Positions 24,775-36,900 of a DNA stretch of 64,000 bases are shown here, one piece after another. The translations under genes were made by a program, and so were the position numbers. The notes under the pieces were generated by a model. The model worked only from the letters and a program-made list of their open reading frames with translations, was not told the DNA's origin and did no database searches. This stretch comes from Sparassis latifolia (taxonomy: Eukaryota > Basidiomycota > Agaricomycetes > Polyporales > Sparassidaceae): positions 868,001-932,000 of the forward strand of contig CM031562.1 of NCBI GenBank assembly GCA_018466975.1, read 5' to 3'. The number at the start of each line of letters is the position of its first letter. The stretch's first letter is position 1.

Positions 24775-27718
24775 ATGACCTCACTTATAACGTCCGTGCG
24801 CTCGAGTACGTTGTTCTATATCATGCCGCGGTTGTGGTAGTACTGAGTCGTCTAGAATTTTTGGATGCGATCAGGTCTGTCAACCCACCCGGGAGGTGGA
24901 AGATTCTGGTTGTCGACGAACATTCCCAGCAGCTGCTGAGCTCTGTTCTGAAACAGTTTGACATCCTCGAAGAGAATGTAACCCGTATGTCTCCCCCTAC
25001 TCGTCGCGTCGCCCTCGTTCACGAGTCGCCAGTAATTGAATCGATCAGCAACTACCGTGATCCGCAGCCCCAGTTTGAGGCTATATACTTGCTTATGTCG
25101 ACCTCGCAGAATGTGGATCGCATCATCAGAGACTTCTCGGATGGTAATCAGCAATATGCTGCCGCGCACCTATTCTTCGTGGATGGTATGTGCAAACGCG
25201 TCTCGTCCGCTCGGAGTCTAACTTCGGATCACAAGGATTGGACGAACAGCTGTTTGAGCGACTTACTTCATCCCCCGCGGAGCCGCACCTCCAAGCGTTG
25301 AAAGAGCTGTTCATAAACTTCTGGGGTACGTTCTAGTGCATGCAGCGGTAGCCCATGAGTGCTGAGTCGAAAATAGCGATTGAATCCCAGGCATTCTCTG
25401 TCAAATCTCCCGGCGCATTCTTCAACATGTACAGTCCGCCCCGAAGCGACTCCGCGTTCAAATCGGCACGCGACCGTTTAGAAGAGGAGCTGCGGTTCAT
25501 CAGCAAGACGGCATGTCATCAGCACCTCACTCTAGGGCATTTCACTTACGTGCACCGCACAGATCATGAACGTCTGCATAACGCTCAACGAGTTCCCGTA
25601 CATTCGTTACTACCTGCCGACACATCACGCCCCGCTCGGCGCGCTGAAGCCCCACGCATCAACGCGAGCACCCGCCCCTTCCGATGCGAGCAGCCGCTGG
25701 CGCACGAACTTGGCGCGTGGGAGCGAAGCTCGCGCGTATGAAACTGCCGAGGGAGACTACGTGACCAAGCTGCTTGCGTTCATGGTGCAGAACGACCTGG
25801 ACGAGTATAAGAAAGCGAATCCTGACTTCCCCGTGCGTGTGTGACTCCTTCCGTCAGCTGTACACACTGTAGCTGTGATTGCAGGCATCTGACGCACAGC
25901 GACCGCGCTCAACTCTAATTATTACGGATCGTACGATGGACACTGTCGCGCCCTTGTTACACGAATTTACGTACCAGGCGATGGCCAACGACTTGCTCCC
26001 AATCGAAGATGGCACGAAATATACGTGAGTGACTGTCCGTCCGCTGCTTAGTGAGCTCGTCTCAATCGCAGACCGTAGATACAAGTTTCAATCCGCTATT
26101 GGCGCGTACGAAGACAAGACAGCTACATTGAGTGATGCCGACAATGTCTGGACGGCAGTGCGCCACATGCACATGCGCGAGGCGATCGACAAGCTCATGG
26201 CCGACTTCAACCAGTTCTTGCAGGACAATGCTGGTTTCAAGGGGTACATCACCCACCTGTGATATGTTGCTATCACTGCTGACTCGCGTGTAGAGATGGG
26301 GCAGCGAACTTGAATGACATGAAGGACATGCTTGCGAACCTTCCGCAATACCAAGAACAGCGAGAAAAGGTTGGTCCATGTGGTAATCTATTTGCCTTGA
26401 CTGACGCGCGTTGCACTAGTTCTCTCTGCACTTGAACATGGCCCAAGAGTGTATGGGAATTTTCGAACGCGACAAGCTGCCGGCAGCAGCGACCGTTGAA
26501 CAGGTGTGGTCTAGAAGTCGTACCCAAATTTACTTGCAAGCTTTCTAATACCGTTATTAGAATTGTGCTACTGGTATGACCGCCGAAGGCAAGACACCCA
26601 AGACATTAGTGGAAGAGATGGTACCGCTCTTAGATGGGCGAGACGTGCTGTAGGCTTTGAACTCTCCGCTTGTTCCATCGTCTAACTTCAGCATTACAGC
26701 AATTCCAACAAAGTCCGCATAATCGCACTATACATTCAGTACCGAGATGGTGTGCCGGATGAGGATCGGCGGCGGTTGTACCAACACGCGCGACTATCCA
26801 TGGCAGAACAAGACGCAGTAAATGCACTGGTGCATCTTGGTATCCGAATAAGCAAAGTGCGTGATGTCTGGTCGTTGCTGCAATCCGTCGGTTGAAACGC
26901 GAATCATCCAGGGACCAGGTGATCGTGACACGAAGAAGAAGCTGAAGCAGAAAACGAAGAACGATGATGTATATGAACTGTCGCGATACAAGCCTCTGTT
27001 GAACGCCGTTCTCGAAGTACGCAGCCTGTCCGCTTCGTAAATACGGAGTACTGAGCTTTGGCAGGAGCATGTCACGAACAAGCTCGACCCTTCCCTTTTC
27101 CCTTACGTCAAGGATGCACCATCACTCGCCCCTGCACCAAGCTTACGCTCAACACCTTCCTCACAGACGGCAACGTCGCTGCGCAGCGCAAAACCATCTT
27201 GGCATCGTGCTGCCCGACCAGGGGCGAGTGCGCAGGAGGTCCGACAGCGGGTCATCGTCTTCGTTGCCGGCGGTATGACGTACTCGGAAATGCGAGAAGC
27301 GTACCTGCTGTCGAAGTCGTTGAACAAAGACATCATCATAGGTGCGGGATTTATGTCTCACCTGCCTGTGGGCGAGCGCTGAAGACCAAGTCCAGGCTCA
27401 ACACATGCTGTCACACCGCTTGAGTTCGTCGATGACCTGAAGGTCCTCGAACTCAGCGGGATAGGTTCGAAGGCCATTCCTAATGGTTTGGGCGAAGGCC
27501 GAGGTCAGCGACCACTGCAGCAATACTACGACGAGAAGTATTTCACGCAGGACGCCCCGCCACCGCAGCGGCCGGCACCTGCGTCGATACCACAGCCGCG
27601 CCATGAACACGGGCGTTCGAACAAGCCGCTCATCCCCTCATTTGCAGGGTCATCCGCGTCGGTCAACAGCAGCGTCAAGGCAGAGAAAAAGAAGAAGCGG
27701 GGTCTGTTCCATTTCTGA
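24775..27718 (+). CDS. SEC1: Sec1/Munc18 (SM) family protein, exocytic
   Basis: SM proteins clasp SNARE bundles and are needed for vesicle fusion at the plasma membrane. The start ATG at 24775 gives [10 protein letters not shown], spliced to [20 protein letters not shown]. Diagnostic segments include [43 protein letters not shown] and, in the middle, [20 protein letters not shown] with [17 protein letters not shown]. Domain 3 shows [20 protein letters not shown], and the end shows [21 protein letters not shown] Pro-rich basic tail ([15 protein letters not shown]) ends [10 protein letters not shown]. At least ten short exons; length about 700 residues, typical of fungal Sec1. The tail is longer than in animal Munc18, as in other fungal Sec1 proteins. 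No defect was seen. Paralogues Sly1, Vps33 and Vps45 are less likely because of the [12 protein letters not shown] block and the long basic tail. Confidence 0.94.
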
Positions 27719-28082
27719 TTACTGTCGCTCCTGCCCTTGGACAATGCTTATCTTATTTGTTCCGCTCGTTACTGTTACAATTGTCTTATACCATGGATGC
27801 AATGATGATTATGTTTGACTTTGTGGTGCGAGTGGTCTGCAGCCTCCGGCTGTGGCTGAGGCAGCTCGCGCACCACCAGGTTCCTGTGTGATCGACAACG
27901 AAGAAATACTGATCTATGTTTTGAGTATAATTATGATCTGAGCAGTGACGAAACAGACATCGAATGGGCGTTGAGTCCGACATGGCCCGGAAAGGCGAAT
28001 TGTGATTGCCGCGGCAACTGTAAGCTTCGCTCAGAACTTGCTCGTCGTTGCCCACGTCGGGCAGACTTGCCTGCTCGTCGCC
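27719..28082. other. Short intergenic stretch between SEC1 and RhoGEF genes
   Basis: Both flanking genes are on the plus strand; this holds the SEC1 3' flank and the RhoGEF promoter/5' UTR. No other feature is seen. Confidence 0.45.
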
Positions 28083-31000
28083 ATGAACAGGCCGCTCGGC
28101 CCTCGACAGCCAGACAAGCGCAACGCCGCCTTCGAGTCCATCTTTGGTCGTCCGAGCGCAAACCACCATCAGCCTCAAAGCCCTCCTGTCTACTATTCCC
28201 ACTCTCTGCAGCCTCCCCCGTCCGACGGCCAGCCGTATCCTTATTACCCCCAGCAGTATAACTCACCGCTCGACAGGAGGGTGTCCAGCTCTTCCCAGTC
28301 AACGTCGATCAATTATCCGCAGCAGCATGCAGCCCAGCCCGCGTTCGGCCAGTCGTACTACTCCCCATCATCTCAGCAGCATCAGCAAGGGTATGCACCC
28401 GCTCAGCACCCAGGTTATGCTCAGTCCCTTGCCCCGCCCTCTGTGATCGGTCGCGCAAGTTCCATCGGCAATTCTCCTGGTGTTATTGCACCCCAGCCTG
28501 AAGAGCCCGCAGATGCTGGCCTGGAGGCATTGGTGCAGTCAGGTCTCACTCCCGCTCAGGCTTATCAGGCCCAGGTCTACCTCACCAGCCCAATGGGACA
28601 GCAGAACAATCGGCAGCGGCCAAACAACACGGCGACCGACTCTCGTGCCCAGTTGCCATTACAGCCATCGCACTCACCCGCAGCCAGCCTGCCGAAGTTA
28701 GGTGTCAACATCGAGACGGACGACGGGAGACTGGGCATCGACTTTGGAGGGGAGAGCAGTACACCGAGTGACCAGGGTGCAGAGGACGCTAGCGAGCTCC
28801 CCTGGGCGAGACAGCACCGGTCGAAACCCAGCAGTGTACGGTCGCGACTATCTGGCGCCTCAGGTGGGCTCGCTTCTACCCCAGAATACCCACCATTCCC
28901 CTCCAGCTCCAATTCTCGCCCGTACCCTCTCCAGCTTGACACCGCCGTCAGCTCCGCGCCCGCCGGCACAGGCGCGAGCAATTCTCCCGCATCCTCTACC
29001 ATGGTCGATCCCACAAATTCCATCGCATCCGGTCGACGCTCTTCCGATTCCTCAAAGGCTCTCTCTGATCCTGTCTTGCGCAAGGACCGCAACTCTTCCG
29101 ACCGTTCGCGGTCAATGTCTGCTACTATTACGCCCCAGTTCCGCGCTATGTTGGAGTCCGGGCGCATACCCAGACCGCCCATCCCTTCTGCCCCCGGCAA
29201 CCGCGAGTCTTCTGCATCTGCGCGTGCTTCAGTGCCGCCTCGCGCACCCATTGTATATCCTGCGTTACTGTCGCGAGTGGCAGAAGCATTCAAGGCGCGT
29301 ATCCAGCTCGCCGACCGTGTGAAGGATGGCCTGACGTACAAAGATGCGTTTGACGGACGTGAGGCGGTCGATCACATCGCGTACATTATCAAGACTACTG
29401 ACCGCAATCTCGCACTACTTCTTGGGCGTGCGTTGGACGCGCAGAAATTCTTCCATGCGGTCACGTATGACCATCGCTTGCGCGATAGTGCTAGCGACCT
29501 GTACCAGTTCCGCACAAGGCTACCGAGTCCTTTCGTCAGTGGTGAGTTGGAGAATGTGGAGGAGGAGGGTGACAGCAAGGCTCCGGGACAGGCTCTCATC
29601 AGCGACGGAGTCGCAGCAGAGCTTTCGGCGTTGATGAAGGACAGTCCGACAGCATCTGCGGAGTCCGATGCGGAGAAGAAGGACACTTCACGGCCTACGT
29701 CTCCATCACCGCCGGATTCGGTTGCCTCGCCAACGACACGACCACGGGGAGGGTCGGTGTCGGCGGATGATGTACCGTTGCCCTCAGGCGTTTTCACCTT
29801 GCTAACGGATTGTTATTCCCCCACATGCTCGAGGGACCAACTATGTTACTCCATCGCCTGTCCAAGACGGTTGGAGCAGCAAGCTCGGTTGAACATGAAG
29901 CCACAACCTGGACTGAAAAAGCAGATCAGTCGGGAGAGTCTGGGTGATCTCGTGGTAGGAGCATTGCAGTTCTTGTTCGCGCTCCCAGGTCAACATTTGT
30001 ATTGTGACAGGAGCCCGGCACTCTATGGATCCATTCGGTGCCGCAGGAAGTGGTCAACAGCGTCTCCGATGCCGAGAAGAAACGGCAAGAAGCTATCAAC
30101 GAGGTCATGTACACGGAGCGGGATTTCGTACGAGACATGGAGTACCTCCGAGATGTAAGACTTTTCTTCAGTGCTTGAACTAAATTTCACTTCGTGTTCG
30201 TCCCAGTTCTGGATGAAGCCGCTCAAGGATTCGGACATCATCCCAGAACCGCGCCGCGTAGACTTCCTACAGCAGGTCTTTTGGAATATCAACGACATTA
30301 TCGCGGTTAACATACGCCTCCGCGACGCTCTCAACAAACGGCAGAAGTCGTACGCTGTCGTCGAGCAGATCGGAGACATACTCTTGGAGGCTGTTCCACA
30401 TTTCGGTCCTTTCGTTTCGTACGGAGCTCACCAATTATACGGGAAGTACGAGTTCGAGAAGGAAAAGGGTTCGAATACCGCGTTTGCTCAATTCGTCGAG
30501 GTCGGTGGAAATGATCTCATGGGCCGACCCATTGATTGCTGAATGAAATGAATCTTATTCAACAGGAAGTAGAGCGATTGCCGGAATCGCGCAAGCTAGA
30601 ACTTAACGGCTATTTGACGAAACCGACCACCCGTCTTGCCAGATATCCCCTACTTCTGGAGGCCGTACTAAAGCATACATCTGATGATAACCCCGATAAG
30701 ACAACACTACCTAAAGTCGTCGAGATTGTCAGAAATTTCTTGAAATCTGTGAACGCCGAGACCGGCAAAGCAGAGAATCGCTTTAACCTTCTGCAAATTG
30801 ACCAGCAGCTTTTTTTCCGGCCAGGGGAACAAGTTGCAAGTCTTGTTCGCCTCATGGGTGTCTCTTTCTTGTCTCACCGTCTGTCCTTGTATAGGATTTG
30901 CGTCTGAAGGAGGAAGGTCGAGAACTGATCTATAAGGGTGCGTTGAAGAAGCGCGGGAATTCACAAGGCGACAACGGCGAGCTGCAAGTCTTCCTGTTTG

Positions 31001-32845
31001 ACCATGCTCTGTTGATGGTCAAGCCAAAGAGTAAGGTCGATCAATACAAAGTGTACCGCCGAGTGAGTCACTTCTTTTCGTGGCTTATTGGGGTGAGAGA
31101 TGACGTTTTCGTCGTAGCCAATACCTCTGGAGCTGCTACTTGTCTCGGCACCCGACGATTATCCTTCAACAAAGCCCCAAAAAGAGCGGCAAAAGCAGTT
31201 GGTCAAGAACTCGCCGCATGCTCCCGTTGTTCCCGTGAAGGACATCAAGGGCGGATTCTCCATAACATTCGTTCATCTTGGGCGCAAGTATTACCAGATG
31301 ACGCTGTGGGCGAGCACGTATGTCAGCCAGCGCAAGTGGGTCGAGCACATCCAAAAACAGCAGGATCTCATGCGAGAGCGGAGTCTGGCATTTGAAACCC
31401 TTGTATTGAGCGAAGGATTCTTCGTCGGTCCAAATAGAGTGAACTGCGCGGCACCTTTCAGTGAGCAAATCTTGTAGCAGTCATCGTGGTGCTTCACGGT
31501 TGAATATTCTTGTCAAAGGTCATGGCAAGCGTGCTGTGTACGGTACCGAGGACGGTATATATCTGTCCAACCTCTGGGAACGAAATCGAGAACCGGTCAA
31601 AGTGCTGGCTTTGAAGGATGTACAACAGGTCGATGTGCTGGAAGACTATCAACTTCTCATTGTTCTCTCCGGTGAGTGATGATCCGTGATTTTATCCGTG
31701 ACAACCCTGATCTTGTATTCCAGAGCGGCAAGTTATTACATTCCCGCTCGATGCCCTGGATCCGATGGATCCAATGTCAGGTCTGAAGCGCGCGAAGAGA
31801 ATAGCTTCCCACATTTCCTTCTTCAAAGCAGGCGTCTGCCTCGGGAAAACTCTTGTATGTGTCGTCAAAGCCAGCCCGCTCTCCAGTACTATCAAGACTT
31901 TTGAACCCATTGACCAAAACATACGCGGTCGGAACAAGCCAACTTTCCGGAAGCTGTTGCAAGGCGGCAATGACACTCTACGGGTATTCAAGGTGAGGGG
32001 ATTGTTTATACTCGTTTACTTGTTCTTATGCAAGCTCGGTTCGCAGGAGTTTTATATTCCGGTTCAGTCCAGCTCTATTCACTTCCTTAAAACGAAGTTG
32101 TGCGTGGGTTGCACGAACGGCTTCGAGATCGTCGATCTGGAAACCTTAGATACACAAGGATTACTGGATCCTGCAGACCAATCTCTCGAGTTTGTCCGCA
32201 AGCGGGAGAATTTGCGTCCGTTGGCGATTTATCGGATAGACAACGAATTCCTTCTTTGCTACGATGGTGGGTATCGTCGCGCTCGTCCCCAAAGGCGCTG
32301 GGCTGAGATTCGGTTGCAGAGTTTGCCTTCTACGTGAACAAGACTGGCTGGCGGTCACGAAAAGACTTCATGGTCTATTGGGAAGGCTACCCAACCGGTT
32401 TTGGTACGTGTTCAACCCCGTCCGTATACTACAGTCAGCCAAATATTATCCGATAGCCCTACACTATCCCTATGTTCTCGCATTCGAACCCACCTTTGTC
32501 GAGATCCGCCACGTCGAAACTGGGTCGATGTCGCAGATCATTCAAGGCAATAACTTGCGCTGTCTTTTCGCCGACACTCCTCCATCGACCACCCACTCTG
32601 CGGTCCAGCATCAGTCCAGCCCGTACCAAGCAGGATACGGCGGATACAATCAATACAGTTCGCCACCGCCTCCAAGTGCCTATGGCAGCCGACATTCCTT
32701 CGGTAACGGGTACGCCACCTCGCCACAGTCCCCATACCCGAGTCCGTACATGCCTCGGGCGCACCAGCAGTCCGGCCGTGACGAGATCCTCGTGGTGTCC
32801 GACGATAGGGTGATGCGGCTGCAATTGTGCGCGCCCGCCCAATAG
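28083..32845 (+). CDS. ROM2: Rho guanine nucleotide exchange factor, Rom1/Rom2 type
   Basis: The start is the ATG at 28083 (MNRPLGPRQPDKRNAAFESI), the first in-frame ATG of a long disordered Pro/Gln/Ser-rich N-terminus. A DEP domain follows at about 29250-29520 (YPALLSRVAEAFKARIQLAD, DGREAVDHIAYIIKT). The DH domain runs at about 30070-30840: NEVMYTERDFVRDMEYLRD, GPFVSYGAHQLYGKYEFEKE, and the conserved helix LTKPTTRLARYPLLLEAVLK. A PH domain lies at about 30900-31380 (ELIYKGALKKRGN, ELQVFLFDHALLMVK). A citron-homology (CNH) domain spans about 31500-32570 (KRAVYGTEDGIYLSNL, ALHYPYVLAFEPTFVEIRHV), followed by a Tyr/Ser/Pro-rich tail. This order matches fungal Rom1/2, which activate Rho1 for cell-wall integrity signalling. 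Length is about 1,300 residues. All domain cores look intact. It follows SEC1 in the same orientation; both act in polarised growth, but linkage may be chance. Confidence 0.95.
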
Positions 32846-33591
32846 CCCCGTCTGCGCTATTACGGTGGTGTGTGATTGCTGCGACCTGGATTGCCACGTA
32901 ACACGTCGTTTCATCTCTCGTTGTTGTAATGTTGTCTTTCGCATAGGCTTCCCCCGCCTTCGTCTACTGATTGGTTCTCGTCCCTCGTCCCTGGCTCCCA
33001 TCTTGCTGCCTGTGTCCTAGGAGATATTTATCTCCGTTGTTGTTCGCTCATCCACCAGCTTCTACTTCACGGCATTTATATATCCTACGAACCGCATTGT
33101 ATCAGAATCTCGTCGCAGTTAACGCACTGCTTGTCGTAAGAGCGATCGTCTCAAGCAACTTTTACGTCGTCATTCAGGCGTTGGTTTGCTCCCAGAAGAA
33201 AACGTAGCTGCAAGCAAATCAAGATGCATATGTACTACCCATCCCATACATGACTACGTCACGTGATCCATTTTGTCAAGCTGGAGAACAGCACCAAATG
33301 TTAAATACCTCGGGATAGAGAACACTGAGAGAAAATATGCTTCATGGAATATCTTGTAAAACATGTTGCCAATGATTAATGACTCCCAGGAAGCAATTTT
33401 TGTACTTTGCAGCCGGTTAAGCCTGTATTTGACGATCTTCGACGCAGTCTCACCCAATTTGGCGGCGGACGGCGGGCGCTTGTTCATCACGGCATTGCAT
33501 TTTGGCAGGTAGCACCATGTTGTCGCTCCATAATGGGGTCTATTTTACCAGGCCCAAGCCACAGAAAAAAAGACAATATAAAATCTCCCAG
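32846..33591. other. Intergenic region 3' of RhoGEF
   Basis: Nothing coding is recognised. The stretch leads to the Pol III terminator and tRNA gene. AT content rises after 33200, marking the transition into the repeat-rich segment. Confidence 0.45.
33565..33571 (-). terminator. Pol III T-run terminator of tRNA-Pro
   Basis: Seven consecutive T residues on the minus strand, 20 nt beyond the mature 3' end of the tRNA. This is a standard RNA polymerase III termination signal and supports a transcribable tRNA gene. Confidence 0.7.
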
Positions 33592-33668
33592 GGTCTGGCC
33601 GGGGATCGAACCCGGGACCTCCTCCATTCAAGCCCTAAGAAGGAATCATACCACTAGACCACCAGACC
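33592..33668 (-). tRNA. tRNA-Pro(AGG) with 6-nt intron
   Basis: The minus strand folds as a cloverleaf. The acceptor stem is GGTCTGG/CCAGACC (7 of 7 paired), the D-arm contains GTCTAGTGGTATGAT (the usual tRNA-Pro A box), and the anticodon stem is CCTTC/GGAGG. The T-arm is CCGGG-TTCGATC-CCCGG. The anticodon loop reads TTAGGG followed by extra bases; positions 34-36 are AGG and position 37 is G, as in proline tRNAs. The loop is 13 nt instead of 7, which fits a six-base intron (about CTTGAA) at the canonical 37/38 site. The discriminator base is C. It lies just downstream of the 3' end of the non-LTR retrotransposon, on the same strand. A tRNA-derived SINE head is the alternative, but no SINE body is visible. 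Confidence 0.88.
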
Positions 33669-33906
33669 AATGATATTTCTGTGATGAGAAAATATCTTAA
33701 CCCCATAAAGTGTCCAGCAGAGAAATTCCTGACTCCATTGCCAGGGAGTCCCAGTTTGGAGGAGCTTAGAATGACCGGAGAGCGGCTAACAAGGTTAGCC
33801 TGCTCCAGTTGGCTGGATGTGGGATTTACACCCATGTAACTTCACCTTAAGAAAATGCAATTTATGCACACCTGTTACTACAGGCAGTGTGGGACTTGAC
33901 CCTCCA

Positions 33907-36900
33907 TCAGTGCACAGGCGGACACCAGTGCTCCGGGGCGACCATACCCACTAAAACCTCAGGTAATAATAGCCAGTTGTCCAGAAGTCCCTTTTCATCA
34001 TAGAGACAACCCGCCCAAGTGGCACGAATCAGTGGGGCGGGAAGAGCTCTTTTACTAAGGTTCCTGCGAGTCATAGTCCGATCAAGGGTCAAGCGACAGG
34101 AGACAACCTTGTACCATCGAGAATAGATTTCTCGTTCAGAGTGTCCTGAGGCAGGGAGGTCATCATGGCCAAAAACCCGCTCGCAGCGAAGTTTTCAAAT
34201 GAAATGAGCGGCTTTTGAGATCAGAATGCAGAACAGACGATCAGCACCTGCATGGTGATGATGAGGGGAAGAGAAATAAATGGCACCACAGCCAAGGATT
34301 GTACCGATAGAGAGGGGTGGTCAGGGAAGGTGTTTGTTTGACCAGAGATTTCTGCAGAGGTCCCAGATGAGGCTTTGGCCCAGTGCCGAGCATTCCGTAA
34401 GGATATGGTCAATTGAGTCCAGACAGCCACAGGAGGAGCAAGTGGAATGCTCCTCGTAGCCTGGAATGTTGTCCCAGAAGTGTCCACAGTGTAGTGCTCC
34501 ATGCATACATTTCCAGAGGAAATCTTAGATCGGGCGGGAGATGTCATGGGTATGTAAAGATCACCAAAGGGTAGAGTCAGTGGGCAAGTGATCGCAGGCA
34601 TCCTGAACCGTGTATCTGGTGATGTCAAGTTGTACTGTCATGGTGTGGTGGGGTGCAGGAGTGTGGGTGGCCCTGATACCCCGGTATGCGAGCTTCTGGG
34701 TCATAGAGGCCATACGTGCACCAGTGAGGTTGAAGCAGTCTGGAATGTGGAGGTCAAGATCATCGGTTATTGGCTTGCATGCTGCTTGACCAGCTAAAGC
34801 ATCAGCAGCGTTGTTTCCAATGGACATGCTGTGACCTTTGGTCCATTCAAAGGTAGTGGGTGCCGCCCTACTGTGTAGTGCTGCAGCTGTAGCCCAGAAT
34901 AGACGGCTGTTAGAGACGTCAATCCAACCACGGTCTTCCTAGTGAGGGAGATGGGTTGTTAAGCCATCGATTGTGTAAAGGGAGTCATTGATAACATGGA
35001 GAGGGGCTGCCATTGGAGTATGCTGGGCTGCTACCAACACAGCAACAACTTCTCCAGCTTGGTTAGATTGGTCGGGGCCAGGGAGGCGTAGGGCCTGATT
35101 CCTGGTGTCATCTGGACCAAACCAGACCCCAACACCTGTACGTGCATCAGCATCCCCATTGTTCAAGCAGGAACCATCAGTGTAGACAGTAACAGCTTCC
35201 TCGGGCAGGCCTCGACTAGCACGATAGGCAGGAAGTGATGAGTGTACAGCAGGGTTGGTGAATATATGGAAACCATTGGCAATGTGGCCCGACACAGTGA
35301 GGGAGAGGTTAAATGTAAGGACATCCCATGCTTGGCGAGCCTCATGGTTTTTCTGCTTACAGTGGCGAGTTAGTGTCAGGCTATTTTGAGGCAGGATCGA
35401 ATCAGAATGTCATTTAGGTTCAAGGTTGGTGAGGGTCGCTTGTGCAGCAAGCATGCATTTGTGAGGGTGGGGACATCCATGATGCCGGTCACGGTGACAG
35501 TACTTACATGCACAATTTTGCCGAGGTTGATGAGGGGGAGAGAGCATGGGTAGCCTAGAACATTTAATTATATGGAGAAGGTCTTTGATTGTCAGGGCAG
35601 AATGGTGGTCACGCAAGCAGTCTGAGGCTATAGAGGTGTTAAGTCATTTTGAACCTGGACGGAAACCGATGTGGTACCATGCGAGTAGTCTCTTCTTCAA
35701 TGAGGAGGATAGCTTAAGGGCCTCAAAAGTGACATGGAATTTCTCTCCAGCTTGGAGCATGAGGAGCAGGTCTCGAGGAAGAGGGGAGGAAGAATGAAGA
35801 CCTGCTCTTCAGGTCTGGAGAAATACATTAATTTGAGAAAGACAGTGCACCCGTCCGGATGCTTTGGTAACTGTGTCATTGATGAGTGAGTCGGCTATAT
35901 ATACCCAAGATGGGTGGGAAGGGGAGAGACATAGGTAGTATTAGAGACGCATAATGTCAATTTCTTGGTTGCGACTGTGTAAGTCAAGAAGTCCAAGTCC
36001 ACTGGCCTCAAGGGGACGTTGGATGGTTTCTAGGCTGACCAGTGGAGGGCGATCACTGTCCCATATAAAATGCTGGATGATCTTCATCAGGGTTAATTCG
36101 ATATGATGCGGCATGCCTTGCACGGCAGTCAGGTACTGGGTCATGCCACCTACTATCATTTGAACGATCAGCTTCCTGCCATGAAGGGTAGGGTGAGATT
36201 GGTTCCACTGGGTAAGAGAGTGTGATATCTTATCAATTACTGCCGACCAAGGTCCTGCATGATTGGTACCATTTCTGAGCCAAGCACCAAGAATGTGGAC
36301 AGGTTTGCCATCCTGTGCAATATGTATATTATTAGGAAGTAATGAGCCATTGGGGAAGAGGCGGCGAGTACGAATGACAGCATTACAGTAGAATAGAGAG
36401 CCAATGGGAATAATTTCAGTCTTATCAGCATTGAAGCGTGCCCGGGAGGCCTTGCACCACATAGAGAGAATAGCTTGAAGGTCATCGAAGCTGTCATATT
36501 CTGACAGGTATGTTGTAGTGTCATCAGCAAAAAGGGATGTAATTAAGCGAGAAGGCAGGCCAGGGATATGGAAGTCACGAAGGTGTGATTGTTGAAGTAG
36601 GCAGGCGAGAGGCTCAATTGCGAGATCAAAGAGTAGGCAGGATAGGGGATCCCCTTGGCATACACCTCTTGTAACATGGAAGGAGGAACTACATTCTCCA
36701 TTGATGATAACAATTGTATAAGCGTGTTCATAGAGAGAGCATACAGTGGCTATGAATGTATGGGGAATGTGCATTTGTTCCAGAACTTGTCACAGATAGT
36801 CATGGGCAACCTTATCATACGCTTTTTCTTGGTCTAGGGCTACTATGACTCCATTCTTCTCCATAGCCTCTCCATAGTCAATAAGTGATTTTGAAAGTTG

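Noticed and set aside
28577..29341. 254-codon minus-strand ORF
   Set aside because: Antisense to the disordered and DEP regions of the RhoGEF; no family resemblance.
24775..32845. SEC1 and RhoGEF as a functional gene cluster
   Set aside because: Same strand and related biology, but eukaryotic neighbours without shared control signals; treated as chance.
33540..33668. tRNA-derived SINE
   Set aside because: The tRNA part folds completely and has its own terminator; no SINE body, tail or flanking duplication is visible.
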